DNA of 64,000 nucleotides from Bacteroidales bacterium (GCA_021740905.1 JAIOYV010000004.1:1-64000), one strand, 5' to 3'; positions 25,537 to 35,737 are shown, counted from the stretch's first letter. Notes: generated by a model from the sequence alone, not told the origin. Numbers and translations: made by a program.

Positions 25537-28500
25537 ATGAACAAGATTATTCAAATAGTAGTAAGCCTCTTTTTATTGGTTTGTGTGTCCCTCTCGGGGA
25601 TTGCCCAAAACGAAATTGAGAGCCTCGAAAAATCGCTGGACAACTTAGACCAGAAATCCAAGTTAATTGCATTGAACCGCCTGGCAGGGCTATATTTAGA
25701 TATATCTTATTCCAAGTCGTTCGATTATGCCAGCCAGGCACACACACTGGCAACCACCTTAAAAGATTTACAACAGGAGGCCGAGGCTCACAATAATCTG
25801 GGTTTGGTATATCATCGGAAAAAAGAACACAACAAAGCCAATTTTGAATTCGACCAGGCCATAAAGATTTCCAAAAAAAACAATTTCCTGAAAACCGAAG
25901 CCATCTCGTGGCACAACCTTGGCAAGGTCTATATGGACCGTAAATGGATTACCGAAGCTACCGCCTGTTTTGCTGAAGCCGAAAGCCTTATGGAGAGGCT
26001 AAAATACGAAGACTCTGAAATATTGAACAGTTATGGGGAGGTTCTTTTGCTTTCGAGAAACTTTAACGAAGCCCTAAAGTATTTTGTTCGTGCCAACATA
26101 GCCGGTAAAGATGAGAAGGATCCCAAAACCCAAATGTCTATTGCAAAAAATCTGTCGGACACATACAAAGCTTTGGGCTTAACCGAAAAAGCCACCGAAT
26201 TTTTAGACCTATATAATCTGCTCAAGGAAGAAACAATTTTAAATCAAACTCCTGGTGATACAAGGCTTGCGCAAGCTGCTCCAGCACAGGAAATAGCAAC
26301 GCAGAAAGGGGATACCCCTACCGCAAATAATCTGCAAATCGAGCCACAACAAACAGAAAAAGCGGCTGAACCTAAAGTGCAGGGAAACCCATCAAAGGAA
26401 TCCCTGTACTTTAAAATTATTATTGGCCTGGGCATCCTGTCGGTCATATTGCTTTACTTGTTGTATTGGGTGAAAGATCGCTACCATAAATTCCTTGACA
26501 TTCAGTCGCAAAAAAACAATGAGGACACACAAAAATTGCGCGATTCGAATTTCCTGCTTAAAGATGAAATCAAAAAGAGATATCAGATAGAAAAAACAAT
26601 AATGCAGGAAAAAGCCTTCCTGAACAGCCTGCTCGATTCGATCCCCGATTTAATCTACTACAAAGATGACCAGGGGAAGTTTTTGGGGTGCAACAAAGCC
26701 TATTCCTTGTTTATGGGCAAATCATCGGACGATTTGCGAGGATTGACCGACTTGGATTTGTTCGAACCCGATCGGGCCAAATTGAACATTCAAATTGAAC
26801 AAAAGGTACTGTTGAGTGGAGTTTCCTGGCGGCAAAAAGACTGGGAAACCAATTCCTTTGGTCAAAAAGTGTTACTTGATACACTTAAAACCCCTTTCTC
26901 ATCGACCGATGAAGAAAACCTGGGCATTATTTCGATTAGCCGCGACATGACTGCCATAAAACAAGCCGAAGATCAAATCATAAAATTGTCGCACGCCGTG
27001 GAACAAAGCCCGGTTTCCATAGCTATTACTGATGTCCTGGGCAATGTTGAATATATCAACCCTATGTTTTCGGAGGTGACCGGATATTCGCGCGAGGAAA
27101 TACTAGGAAAAAACATGCGGATATTAAAATCGGGAAAAGTTGATGACGAAACCTACCGCACGATGTGGGAGACCATAAGTGCTGGTCGGAATTGGAACGG
27201 TGTTTTTTACAACCGCAAGCGCAATGGTGACCTGTACTGGGATTACAGCAACATAAGCCCGATTTTCGACAAGGACGGAAAAATAATCCATTTCCTGGCC
27301 ACCAAAGAAGACATTACACTACGCAAACAGCAAGAACAGGAACTACTGAGGGCTAAAATTACAGCAGAAAATGCCAATCGGACCAAAAGCGATTTCCTGG
27401 CAAAAATGTCGCACGAAATAAGAACCCCCATGCACGGGATTATTGGCTTCACCGATATTTTGTTAGGGGCAAAAGTAGGGGCACAAGAATCTGATTATTT
27501 AAAGGTGATAAAGTCGTCGGCAAATAACTTGATGTCGCTTATCAACGATATTTTCGATTTTTCAAGAATGGAATCGGAGGAGATCGAATTGGAAATTATC
27601 CCATTCAAATTAGCTGAGACAATTGATGAAGTTGCCGGGTTTATGACCGAAAAACTCGAAGCCAAGAACCTTACATTGCATACCCACATCGATTCGGCAT
27701 TGCCGGCCATAATAAATGGTGATCAGGTGAGGTTACGCCAAATTATCTTAAACCTGACCAACAATGCCATAAAATTTACCAACCAGGGCGAAATAAACGT
27801 TTCGGCCAAATTGCTCCAAAAGACAGGCAGGAAGATAAAATTACAAGTCGCCGTGAGCGATACTGGGATTGGGATTTCAAAAGTAGGCAAGCAAAAACTC
27901 TTCCAATCGTTCATACAGGTCGACGATTCCCAATCGCGCGAGCATGGTGGAACAGGGTTGGGTCTGGTAATATCCAAAAAACTGATTGAATTGATGGGAG
28001 GGGAGATTTATGTGGATAGCGAAGTTGGGAAAGGATCGACCTTTACCTTTACGGTTTGGCTCGAAGAGTCGCAGAACGAAATGCCTTCGAAATTGGACGA
28101 GAACCTAAAAATGACCAACCTGCATATTCTCCATGTCGATAACAACAAAAGCACACAGGATACCTTCAAACAATATTTCAACAAGTGGAAATGCAGTTAC
28201 GATTTTGCCACTACCGCCCAGGACGCATTCAGCAAGATGCTTGAACTTGTGGGTACCAACAGGATGTTCAATGTGGTGATTAACAGTAGCAGGCTCAACG
28301 ATTCGGACGCTGTTATTTTTGCCAACATGCTTACCAGCGACAAATTTTTGCAGGACACAAAAATGATTCTTTTGGCAGAAGATAATTTCACTTTAAATAA
28401 AGAGGAAATAATGGAACTTGGCTATTTTGGCCTTGTCAGAAGCCCATTTAAAATTACCGAGTTGCAGGAGTCCTTGATAAAGGTATCCACCCTATTCAGG

Positions 28501-28920
28501 CATCGGGATGGTAGATTTCACGGTGAAGAAAGCGACGAAGACCTGATGCGGATGAAGAGCATATTGTTGGTGGAAGATAATATTGTAAACCAGAAAGTGG
28601 CAAGTGTGAACCTTCAAAAGCTAAATCTGGATTTCGATGTTGCCGACAACGGGAAAATAGCCGTCGAAAAATTTAGCCGTCGAAAATTTGATATTATCTT
28701 AATGGATATTCAAATGCCCATTATGGATGGCTTTGAGGCCACCAATAGCATCCGCCAAATTGAACGGGACAAGGGCCTGAAACCTGCCATCATAATTGCA
28801 CTAACCGCAAATGCCCTGCGGGGCGACCGCGAAAAATACCTGCGCGCCGGAATGGACGAGTACCTGAGCAAACCCTTTAGCCCGGAAGATCTGGTTGATG
28901 TGTTGAAGAAATTCAATTGA
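25537..28920 (+). CDS. Hybrid sensor histidine kinase with TPR sensor, two PAS and two receiver domains
   Basis: 1127 residues from ATG 25537; an in-frame TTG at 25522 is less likely because the ATG begins a good signal peptide (IIQIVVSLFLLVCVSLSGIAQ). Order: periplasmic TPR repeats (about 40-240), a Gln/Pro-rich linker, membrane helix (about 293-313), coiled segment, two PAS domains (about 370-610), HisKA with MSHEIRTPMHG (about 624), HATPase with NLTNNAIKFT, DTGIGIS and GTGLGLVISK, a first receiver (about 855-975) and a second receiver (about 1003-1125). The second keeps its aspartate (DIILMDIQMP). The first reads VVINSSRLND there and lacks it, so it is a pseudo-receiver. Input signal and regulated genes are unknown. 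Confidence 0.92.
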   Translation: MNKIIQIVVSLFLLVCVSLSGIAQNEIESLEKSLDNLDQKSKLIALNRLAGLYLDISYSKSFDYASQAHTLATTLKDLQQEAEAHNNLGLVYHRKKEHNKANFEFDQAIKISKKNNFLKTEAISWHNLGKVYMDRKWITEATACFAEAESLMERLKYEDSEILNSYGEVLLLSRNFNEALKYFVRANIAGKDEKDPKTQMSIAKNLSDTYKALGLTEKATEFLDLYNLLKEETILNQTPGDTRLAQAAPAQEIATQKGDTPTANNLQIEPQQTEKAAEPKVQGNPSKESLYFKIIIGLGILSVILLYLLYWVKDRYHKFLDIQSQKNNEDTQKLRDSNFLLKDEIKKRYQIEKTIMQEKAFLNSLLDSIPDLIYYKDDQGKFLGCNKAYSLFMGKSSDDLRGLTDLDLFEPDRAKLNIQIEQKVLLSGVSWRQKDWETNSFGQKVLLDTLKTPFSSTDEENLGIISISRDMTAIKQAEDQIIKLSHAVEQSPVSIAITDVLGNVEYINPMFSEVTGYSREEILGKNMRILKSGKVDDETYRTMWETISAGRNWNGVFYNRKRNGDLYWDYSNISPIFDKDGKIIHFLATKEDITLRKQQEQELLRAKITAENANRTKSDFLAKMSHEIRTPMHGIIGFTDILLGAKVGAQESDYLKVIKSSANNLMSLINDIFDFSRMESEEIELEIIPFKLAETIDEVAGFMTEKLEAKNLTLHTHIDSALPAIINGDQVRLRQIILNLTNNAIKFTNQGEINVSAKLLQKTGRKIKLQVAVSDTGIGISKVGKQKLFQSFIQVDDSQSREHGGTGLGLVISKKLIELMGGEIYVDSEVGKGSTFTFTVWLEESQNEMPSKLDENLKMTNLHILHVDNNKSTQDTFKQYFNKWKCSYDFATTAQDAFSKMLELVGTNRMFNVVINSSRLNDSDAVIFANMLTSDKFLQDTKMILLAEDNFTLNKEEIMELGYFGLVRSPFKITELQESLIKVSTLFRHRDGRFHGEESDEDLMRMKSILLVEDNIVNQKVASVNLQKLNLDFDVADNGKIAVEKFSRRKFDIILMDIQMPIMDGFEATNSIRQIERDKGLKPAIIIALTANALRGDREKYLRAGMDEYLSKPFSPEDLVDVLKKFN

Positions 28921-28930
28921 TCGGTTTCGG

Positions 28931-29003
28931 TCATTCGCTTCGCTGTCATTCGCTTCGCTGTCATTCGCTTCGCTGTCATTCGCTTTGCTGTCATTCGCTT
29001 TGC
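28931..29003. repeat. 15-base tandem repeat after the kinase gene
   Basis: Nearly five copies of TCATTCGCTTCGCTG; copies 1-3 (28931-28975) are identical and copies 4-5 carry a C-to-T change. Starts ten bases after the kinase stop codon. The reverse frame is open only because of the repeat. Confidence 0.9.
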
Positions 29004-29065
29004 GTCATAAATTGTCATTTGTGCTACGCACGTCATTTGTTGTTTCACCATTTTTAATACCTATA

Positions 29066-29160
29066 GACTATAAATGACTATAAATGACTATAAATGACTA
29101 TAAATGACAACTTAATGACAACTTAATGACCACCTAATGACAACTTAATGACCACCTAAT
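29066..29160. repeat. Adjoining 10-base and 11-base tandem repeats
   Basis: Four perfect copies of GACTATAAAT (29066-29105) run directly into five copies of GACAACTTAAT or GACCACCTAAT (29106-29160), the latter in the order A, A, C, A, C. The unit length is close to one helical turn, so A/T tracts recur on one DNA face. Confidence 0.9.
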
Positions 29161-29238
29161 GACAATTCATTGACTGAAGGCTATTATGTTCTAAAACTAT
29201 TCAAAACCTTTTTAACTGTATTCTGTTGTTACCTCACA

Positions 29239-29616
29239 ATGAAACCTGAAGGACAAACATACCATTTGTTGTACGATGCGCAGTGTGGTTTTTGCTCGGG
29301 GATTGTACGTTGGATTAGCCCATCACTCTCCACAAACAATGTAAAACTGATCGATCAACATAGTAGTGATGGAAACCAGTTAATCCAAAAGCACTTTACA
29401 CAGTTCGACAACAATACTGTTGTGCTGATTTCTCAAACTAAAATATTCCTGAAAAGCGATGCGATCATCGAACTATGCCGGTTGACGGAAAATGCCTGGC
29501 GGATTTTAGTGCCGTTCAGGTTCGTTCCAGCAGGTATCCGAAATTGGATTTACGACCGTATTGCACGAAATCGTCATTGGTTGTTTCCGAAGAGTAGTTG
29601 TGATTTTGAAAGTTGA
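29239..29616 (+). CDS. DCC-family thiol-disulfide oxidoreductase-like protein (DUF393)
   Basis: 125 residues from ATG 29239; an upstream TTG (29170) lies at the end of the tandem repeats and is unlikely. The DCC signature LLYDAQCGFCSG near the N-terminus supplies the CxxC-like pair, and FVPAGIRNWIYDRIARNR near the C-terminus is typical of the family. Members are predicted thiol-disulfide oxidoreductases; the substrate is unknown. Tail-to-tail with comEC, 72 bases apart. Confidence 0.83.
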   Translation: MKPEGQTYHLLYDAQCGFCSGIVRWISPSLSTNNVKLIDQHSSDGNQLIQKHFTQFDNNTVVLISQTKIFLKSDAIIELCRLTENAWRILVPFRFVPAGIRNWIYDRIARNRHWLFPKSSCDFES

Positions 29617-29688
29617 AATTGGAAATTTGGCAAATGATATTTTCATGCAACTTTGAACTCTTCAACTTTGAACTCAGAACTTGCGAAC

Positions 29689-31812
29689 TCAGAACTTAAA
29701 CGTCAAATCCTTCGCCCCATTTTGGTTTGTGATAAAATACCGTATCCCCAGGGTGTCACATTCTTGCTGCCATTTTTCGATCTTCCACATAGGGTTACTG
29801 CCATCGATAATCAGTTCGTCAAAATCGAAAATGTCCCTTAGTTTCTGAATCCCGATGGATGGATTGTTCCGCAACAGGACATAATCCACATCAAGCTTAT
29901 CAGGGCTTCTTTTGTTTTTGTAGAAATTATCGGATACAATGGCCATTTTCAAAGAATCGAATGCAAGAAAACCTGGTCGGTAGTACAATTCGGTTGAACC
30001 AATATTATCTTCTGAAAGACTGTCAAGGTTTATAAAGCTTGTCTTTCTCGCTCCTTCCGAATTCACGAAACGGTCTACATAAAACGACCTCGATTCTTCG
30101 GAATGAGATAGTGCCGAGTCGCAAAGCATAATTGACCTGTCACCCGACCGGGCATAAATAGCTGTCGATTTCGATAGGTTGAAAACAGTGAACCGGGCCG
30201 ATTTGTTACTTTTATATTGATCTGTCAAGCCCAACGATAGGATAATGGCCACCAGGCCAAGGGCAGCAATCAAGGCTTTTTTGTTTATTCTGATTAAATA
30301 AATACTGATAGCTCCAATTACTAAGTACCATAAAATCAAGCTTGCCTGATTGAGGTGAACCCCGGTACTTACCGAACCTGGTAAGTCCTGTATAAATACC
30401 AGTCCTTTTATTAAAAACCCAACCCCTTTCTGCAAAATAAATCCAAAAGCCGAAGCCAGAAAATCGACAAAAGAAAAAGCAAACAAGGCCACTGCCACCA
30501 CAATAATAAAAAAGGCCGAGGGAATTGCCACCAAATTGGTTAGCAGGAAATAGTTGGGAAATTGCCCGAAATAGAAAATGCTGAGAGGGGCAAGCGATAA
30601 TTGGGCGGAAAATGAAGCCACCATCAAGGCCCAGGTCTTATCGATAATCCAAACTTTCGATCTGACTAAGGGATATATTTTTGGATAGAAAAAAAGTATG
30701 CCCGACAGTGCAAGGTAGGAAAACTGAAAGCCAATATCGAAAAGCAGCAAGGGATAAAAAAGCAAAACTACCAGGGCTGTGGCTGCCACAATATTAAAGA
30801 TGATGATATCTTTCTGGAACGAAATACCTATCTGGATAAGAGAAAACATCATGGCAGCACGGGTCACGGAAGGCGACAAACCTGTGATGAGGGCGTAAAA
30901 CCACAATGCCAGAATGATAATAAATGCCTTGGCAATTTTGGCCTTTTTGTTCCTGTCGAGAAACACCAAAAGGAGATTTAGTATCAACTGGATAATCCCC
31001 ACATGCAAACCCGAAACAGCCAGTATGTGCATGGCCCCACTATCGGAAAATGCCTTACGGGTCGGTTCGCTCAAATCCTCTTTGTAGCCTATGGTAAGGG
31101 CCGAAACAATGGCTAGTTCCTGCCCGCTAAGGCCATATTCGCGGTAGCTGTACAAAAGTTTCCGACGACACTGCAAGGCAAAACGGATCAGGCGATTGCC
31201 CCCAAAACCTCCTTCTTGAAGAAACTTGCCATTTCCTACAAAGGCTGTACGGTATATACCCTCCCGTTTCAGGAATGTGGCGTAATCAAACTCGCCTGGA
31301 TTTCCCCTTGACTTCACAGCTTGCAACGAGGCATTGAAAAAAAGTTTATCGCCATATTTCATAGCATCGGCAGCGGGGCCAGGAGGAAGGTAAAGCATCA
31401 CCTTCTCAACAACCGGATTTAACTTGCCAGCCTCAAGAACAGCTTGCAAATCCACAATTACTTTCAGGCTGTTTTTACCACTGGTCGGTTCCTCCGAAAT
31501 GGTGCCGGTATAGGTAAGGCATTCTTCGGATATTTTATCGGGAAACGAATAATTCGCTTGCATGGCAGTAAGCACAAAGCCAATCGCCAACCAACAGGCA
31601 AATATCAGCATCCCAGATACCCAATGATATTGAAACGACCCAAAAAACTTCCCAATAAAAATCAACAAGGTTATGGAAAATAGGATGAAAACCAGGGTTG
31701 GAAATATGGCTTGTGAAGTAACATGGCAATGATAAGCGAATACTATCCCGGACATAAACGGGAATAATATCCGAAGCAAAGGGTTTTGCCTGATGTTCAG
31801 GTTTGATGCCAT
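29689..31812 (-). CDS. comEC: ComEC/Rec2-family DNA uptake channel protein
   Basis: 707 residues. N-terminal membrane helices and a DUF4131-like soluble region (about 100-210), then the competence core with ILAVSGLHVGIIQLIL and ITGLSPSVTRAAMMFSLI, and about ten membrane helices. It would carry single-stranded DNA across the inner membrane in transformation. The C-terminal part (from about 545) is in the place of the metallo-beta-lactamase domain but shows no HxHxDH metal motif, so nuclease activity is doubtful. No other competence genes are nearby. Confidence 0.87.
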   Translation of the reverse strand: MASNLNIRQNPLLRILFPFMSGIVFAYHCHVTSQAIFPTLVFILFSITLLIFIGKFFGSFQYHWVSGMLIFACWLAIGFVLTAMQANYSFPDKISEECLTYTGTISEEPTSGKNSLKVIVDLQAVLEAGKLNPVVEKVMLYLPPGPAADAMKYGDKLFFNASLQAVKSRGNPGEFDYATFLKREGIYRTAFVGNGKFLQEGGFGGNRLIRFALQCRRKLLYSYREYGLSGQELAIVSALTIGYKEDLSEPTRKAFSDSGAMHILAVSGLHVGIIQLILNLLLVFLDRNKKAKIAKAFIIILALWFYALITGLSPSVTRAAMMFSLIQIGISFQKDIIIFNIVAATALVVLLFYPLLLFDIGFQFSYLALSGILFFYPKIYPLVRSKVWIIDKTWALMVASFSAQLSLAPLSIFYFGQFPNYFLLTNLVAIPSAFFIIVVAVALFAFSFVDFLASAFGFILQKGVGFLIKGLVFIQDLPGSVSTGVHLNQASLILWYLVIGAISIYLIRINKKALIAALGLVAIILSLGLTDQYKSNKSARFTVFNLSKSTAIYARSGDRSIMLCDSALSHSEESRSFYVDRFVNSEGARKTSFINLDSLSEDNIGSTELYYRPGFLAFDSLKMAIVSDNFYKNKRSPDKLDVDYVLLRNNPSIGIQKLRDIFDFDELIIDGSNPMWKIEKWQQECDTLGIRYFITNQNGAKDLTFKF

Positions 31813-32110
31813 GCGGTGAAAAGAAAGTTATTGTTCAGTTGTTAGTTACTCTCTCAGCGACTCGGTATTGTCTGCTGATTTGAATATCTTATATTCTATT
31901 TAATTTCAAAGATAATGATTTTTTAAATAATGCTTGAAGACAAGCACAAATTTTTGAAGTGAGAAACATCAGTCCATCACTCCAATACTCCATTTCCGCA
32001 CTTGCTCAAAAAATCACAAAGCTATTATTTTTCAAGAAATAGGACTTAGGCTCACCTACCTGTTAATATCCCTGTTGATAAACTAATCCCTTATTCCTTG
32101 GTCTTTTCAG
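31813..32110. other. Gene-free divergent spacer comEC-parE
   Basis: No gene. CCATCACTCCAATACTCC words at about 31972-31993 belong to the GGAGT word family seen at 9311 and 52127. The parE -7 box follows. Confidence 0.4.
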
Positions 32111-32118
32111 TATCTTTG
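32111..32118 (+). promoter_or_regulatory. -7 box of parE
   Basis: TATCTTTG fits TAnnTTTG, 18 bases before the ATG at 32136. No -33 TTG at standard spacing. Confidence 0.45.
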
Positions 32119-32135
32119 CACAAATACGCGTAAAC

Positions 32136-33977
32136 ATGGTTGCAAATTATACAGACGATAGCATACGGACATTAGATTGGAAAGAACACATCCGCAAACG
32201 GCCGGGGATGTACATCGGTAAATTAGGCGATGGAAGCTCCCAGGACGATGGTATTTACATCCTCATCAAAGAAGTTATTGACAATTCGATCGATGAATTT
32301 GCCATGGGTTTTGGTAAAAATATCGACCTTAGCATCACCGACCATGAGGTAAAAGTACGCGATTATGGTCGGGGCATCCCCTTGGGCAAAGTGGTGGATG
32401 TGGCTTCGAAAATGAACACCGGTGCCAAGTATGACTCGAAGGTTTTTAAGAAATCGGTGGGTCTGAATGGTGTTGGTATCAAGGCGGTGAACGCCCTTTC
32501 CGAAAAATTCAACATAAAGGCATTTCGCGATGGACAGATGAAACTGGTTGAATTTGCAGCCGGTGAGGTAATCAAGGAGCACAAGCTGGAACCGACCACC
32601 GAAGCCAATGGCACCCTCATCGAATTTTCGCCCGATGGTAGCTTGTTTGGCAACTACGATTATATTTCGGAGTACATCGAGAGCATGTTGAAAAACTATG
32701 CTTTCCTGAATACAGGCCTAAGCCTGAATTACAACGGCACCAAAATATTTTCGCGCAATGGCCTCCTCGATTTGCTCAATGTAACCATGGGAAGCTCTGA
32801 AAGTGTATATCCAATTGTGCACCTGAAAGGCGAGGACATTGAACTTGCATTTACTCACGGCAACCAATATGGCGAAGATTATTATAGTTTCGTGAACGGC
32901 CAAAACACTACGCAGGGCGGTACTCACCTTATCGCTTTCAAGGAGGTGATCGTGAAGACCATCCGCGATTTCTATAAAAAGGATTTTGACGCTTCGGATA
33001 TCCGCACCGGCATTACGGCGGCCATTAGCATTAAGGTGGAAGAGCCGGTGTTCGAATCGCAGACCAAAACCAAACTGGGGTCGAAGGACATTGGTCCGGA
33101 AGGCCCGTCGGTGCGTAATTTTATCAACGATTTTATCCGCACCAGCCTCGACAACTACCTACACAAAAACCCGGAAACTGCCGAAGCCCTGTTGACAAAA
33201 ATACAAGACTCGGAAAAGGAACGAAAGGCCATGTCGAGCATCAAAAAGATTGCCCGCGAGCGTGCCAAAAAGTCGAACCTCCACAATAAAAAATTACGCG
33301 ATTGCCGTACTCATTTTAACTCAAACAAAGAAGACAAGGAAAAATCGACCATCTTCATTACCGAAGGGGATTCGGCCAGTGGCTCGATCACCAAATCGCG
33401 CGATGTGAACTACCAGGCCGTGTTCAGCCTGAAAGGAAAGCCATTGAATACCTACGGCCTGACCAAAAAAATTGTGTACGAGAACGAAGAGTTCAACCTT
33501 CTGCAAGCCGCTTTAAATATTGAGGATGGCATTGAAAACCTGCGCTACAACCAGGTAATTATTGCCACCGATGCCGATGTGGACGGGATGCACATCCGTT
33601 TGTTGTTGATCACTTTCTTCCTACAGTTTTTCCCGGAGCTTATCCGCTCGGGCCATTTGTATATTTTGCAAACCCCCTTATTCAGGGTGCGCAACAAACA
33701 GAAAACAAACTATTGTTATTCGGAAGCCGAAAGGCAAGCTGCCCTTGCCGAGCTTGGCAAGAATGCCGAGATTACCCGCTTTAAGGGGCTGGGTGAAATA
33801 TCACCGGGCGAGTTCAAGCACTTCATAAATGAAACCATGCAACTGGAGCCTGTGATCCACAAACGCGAAGAATCGGTATCGAAGCTACTCGAATTTTACA
33901 TGGGCAAAAATACACCTGAACGCCAGAATTTTATCATTGACAATTTGCGGGTTGAATTGGATGAAGTGGGGGTGTGA
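32136..33977 (+). CDS. parE: DNA topoisomerase IV subunit B type (type IIA ATPase subunit)
   Basis: 613 residues. GHKL ATPase with [27 protein letters not shown] and the glycine-rich lid [14 protein letters not shown]. The transducer domain and a TOPRIM domain follow, with EGDSASGSI and [12 protein letters not shown], ending in a Zn-free tail. With an A subunit it decatenates chromosomes using ATP. The short length and motif wording fit Bacteroidota ParE rather than GyrB. The A subunit gene is not downstream in this window, where it might be expected; a REP-like palindrome begins 28 bases after the stop. Confidence 0.88.
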   Translation: MVANYTDDSIRTLDWKEHIRKRPGMYIGKLGDGSSQDDGIYILIKEVIDNSIDEFAMGFGKNIDLSITDHEVKVRDYGRGIPLGKVVDVASKMNTGAKYDSKVFKKSVGLNGVGIKAVNALSEKFNIKAFRDGQMKLVEFAAGEVIKEHKLEPTTEANGTLIEFSPDGSLFGNYDYISEYIESMLKNYAFLNTGLSLNYNGTKIFSRNGLLDLLNVTMGSSESVYPIVHLKGEDIELAFTHGNQYGEDYYSFVNGQNTTQGGTHLIAFKEVIVKTIRDFYKKDFDASDIRTGITAAISIKVEEPVFESQTKTKLGSKDIGPEGPSVRNFINDFIRTSLDNYLHKNPETAEALLTKIQDSEKERKAMSSIKKIARERAKKSNLHNKKLRDCRTHFNSNKEDKEKSTIFITEGDSASGSITKSRDVNYQAVFSLKGKPLNTYGLTKKIVYENEEFNLLQAALNIEDGIENLRYNQVIIATDADVDGMHIRLLLITFFLQFFPELIRSGHLYILQTPLFRVRNKQKTNYCYSEAERQAALAELGKNAEITRFKGLGEISPGEFKHFINETMQLEPVIHKREESVSKLLEFYMGKNTPERQNFIIDNLRVELDEVGV

Positions 33978-34004
33978 TTTTTTCTATGGTACGGTTTCCA
34001 ACAA

Positions 34005-34036
34005 GGCACAGATTGCAAATCAGCGCCAGCGCAGGG
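34005..34036 (-). repeat. REP-like palindrome, copy A (inverted)
   Basis: Minus-strand copy of the CGCTGGCGC-GGATTTGCAATCC-type element found around the RAYT gene. Slightly diverged (GGCACAGATTGCAAATCAGCG on the plus strand, first 20 bases of it typical). Confidence 0.65.
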
Positions 34037-34140
34037 GTCAGCGTGGGGGCTTTTTAATGTAATTCATAATCATAGGTTTCAATGTTGGCTAATAGGATAT
34101 TTAGAGTCGCTAATACAAAAGAGCATCCCACTTTTTAATA

Positions 34141-34917
34141 TCAATCATGGTGGTCCTCAAATTTTAGTAACTGGAATTTACCATCCTTTAATTGATATGT
34201 TCCCATCTTCTTATCTGGTGATTGCATGCATTCTCCCTCATAGGTTTCTACCAGATTTTCTAACACTAATCTTTTGGAAATGGAATCAATAGTTATATCA
34301 TAATTCCAGGTACAGTTAGATATTCTTTCATATTCCATTTCCATTTCTTCATACTCATCTTCAGGGCTGACTTCTTCGTTTTCATCTTTAAGTTTGATTT
34401 CCTTACTTTCGTATTCATATTGTTTTATTGCATAAAACAATTCAGTTCCATTATTCAAATCCCATATGGAATAAATTAAAACTGATCTTCCCCAACCTGC
34501 CATAGCCCACATGCCAAGTCTATCTAAAATAATTAGTCCAGGTAGTTTACCATTTCCAAATCTAAAGGTATCTACTTCAAATTCACGAGCCTTAAATAGT
34601 CCAAAATCAGGATAATATTGTTCGATAAGCGTATCTTCAAAATGAAATTGTATCACATCATTGTGTTCATGATTATTTTCAGAGTGCTTGGTTGCAAAAG
34701 CCACTGGCGGATTTTTCCAAATAAGTCCGGGAATATCTTCAGTTACCCTTGGTTTGACATCTACGATGGAGTCTGCTGTTGTTTTTACTTCTTGGTGGGC
34801 TTCAACAGTAGGGAGTGTATCAATATTGGTATTTTTTCTATTTTCAATACCACATGATTGAAATATTGAAAACAAAACAGCGATCAGAATATATTTTTTA
34901 TATGTAGTCAGTTTCAT
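34141..34917 (-). CDS. Hypothetical lipoprotein
   Basis: 258 residues, no recognised family. Signal peptide with lipobox (IAVLFSIFQSC), then a low-complexity acidic/threonine region, a compact part with FGNGKLPGLIILDRLGMW, and an acidic stretch NEEVSPEDEYEEMEMEYE. Envelope location is inferred from the lipobox. Lies in the accessory patch between parE and the RAYT gene and is less GC-rich than parE. Confidence 0.65.
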   Translation of the reverse strand: MKLTTYKKYILIAVLFSIFQSCGIENRKNTNIDTLPTVEAHQEVKTTADSIVDVKPRVTEDIPGLIWKNPPVAFATKHSENNHEHNDVIQFHFEDTLIEQYYPDFGLFKAREFEVDTFRFGNGKLPGLIILDRLGMWAMAGWGRSVLIYSIWDLNNGTELFYAIKQYEYESKEIKLKDENEEVSPEDEYEEMEMEYERISNCTWNYDITIDSISKRLVLENLVETYEGECMQSPDKKMGTYQLKDGKFQLLKFEDHHD

Positions 34918-34951
34918 CGGGTGTTTAAATCTTTATTAAAAATGTCAAATT

Positions 34952-34984
34952 CCCCTGCGCTGGCACGGATTTGCAATCCATGCC
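34952..34984 (+). repeat. REP-like palindrome, copy B
   Basis: CCCCTGCGCTGGCACGG followed by ATTTGCAATCCATGCC. The GGATT-TGC-AATCC core is self-complementary. The right half is part of the 63-base duplication. Confidence 0.75.
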
Positions 34985-35028
34985 TTTCTATATTATTTCA
35001 ACCCCATCTTCCCGGCAATCTCTTTCGG
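34966..35028 (+). repeat. 63-base duplication, copy next to RAYT
   Basis: Identical to 36538-36600 over all 63 bases. It contains the right half of a REP-like element plus the last 36 bases (12 codons including stop) of the C1-peptidase gene, so it was copied from the peptidase locus and is non-functional here. Confidence 0.9.
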
Positions 35029-35032
35029 CACT

Positions 35033-35084
35033 GCCCCGGCGCTGGCGCGGATTTGCAATCCGTGCCTTTCCTGCAATCCGTGCC
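35033..35084 (+). repeat. REP-like palindrome, copy C, with extra half-copy
   Basis: GCCCCGGCGCTGGCGCGG then ATTTGCAATCCGTGCC (35033-35066), followed by a second partial TGCAATCCGTGCC (35072-35084). It faces the RAYT gene from its 3' side. Confidence 0.8.
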
Positions 35085-35105
35085 ATTCCAGCAATTCATT
35101 CTTTG

Positions 35106-35636
35106 CTATGTTAATAAAGTTATTTCCAACATGCCTTTTCGTCCGGCATAATCCGTAGCACTGCTGTACACATAATCCTCAGCCCTGTAAACCAATCCTT
35201 CCTCCACTGGGTTTTGATGGATATAGTTTAGCTTTTGGTTGATAACAGCATTACTCCAAAGCTCAATTGGTTTGTTATCGGCTCTCCAAAAACGGAATCC
35301 ATCCGGTGTTTCGAATTGTTTCATGAGCCATTCTTTGCGACTTTCCCTATCGTTTTCTTCAATAGCTTTTTTGAGTGCCTTACTTGTGAATTTCTTATAA
35401 TCACGCAGTATGTCTTGCAACAAATTACCTATTTCTGCCTGGATGATCAAATGCAAATGATTGGTCATAATGCACCAGGCAAATATCTCAAGGCCCTTGT
35501 GTTGTTGACAATAGGCAAGGTTGTCAACAAGAATATCTTTGTATTCATTTCTGGTAAAAACATCAACCCATCCCTGTACAGCAAAAGAAACGAAATAAGC
35601 ACCTTCCGGATTATGAAATTTATACTTCCTGCTCAT
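35106..35636 (-). CDS. REP-associated tyrosine transposase (RAYT)
   Basis: 176 residues of the Y1 (HUH) transposase superfamily. The metal-binding pair is in IMTNHLHLI and the catalytic tyrosine in LNYIHQNPVEEGLV, the usual RAYT wording. These single-copy enzymes nick and join REP hairpins as single-stranded DNA. REP-like copies of opposite orientation lie on both sides (35033-35066 and 35738-35769), forming a REP-RAYT unit. The gene is intact and full length for the family. Confidence 0.88.
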   Translation of the reverse strand: MSRKYKFHNPEGAYFVSFAVQGWVDVFTRNEYKDILVDNLAYCQQHKGLEIFAWCIMTNHLHLIIQAEIGNLLQDILRDYKKFTSKALKKAIEENDRESRKEWLMKQFETPDGFRFWRADNKPIELWSNAVINQKLNYIHQNPVEEGLVYRAEDYVYSSATDYAGRKGMLEITLLT

Positions 35637-35737
35637 AAGTCGATTTTTACATCAAACAAATGTAAGATTTAAACTTAAAAGTAATGAGTATTTATATCTT
35701 AAAAAACAAGTATCGGGTTCTTTTGTTGGCCTCTGGA

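Noticed and set aside
28710-29051. 113-codon minus-strand frame with KRMTA repeats
   Set aside because: The repeat peptide is only the translation of the 15-base minisatellite, and the rest is antisense to the kinase.
28931-29160. CRISPR array
   Set aside because: Units are directly adjacent without spacers and only 10-15 bases long.
34952-35084. Intrinsic terminators after the lipoprotein and RAYT genes
   Set aside because: The palindromes recur in both orientations around the RAYT and lack T tracts, so REP elements explain them better.
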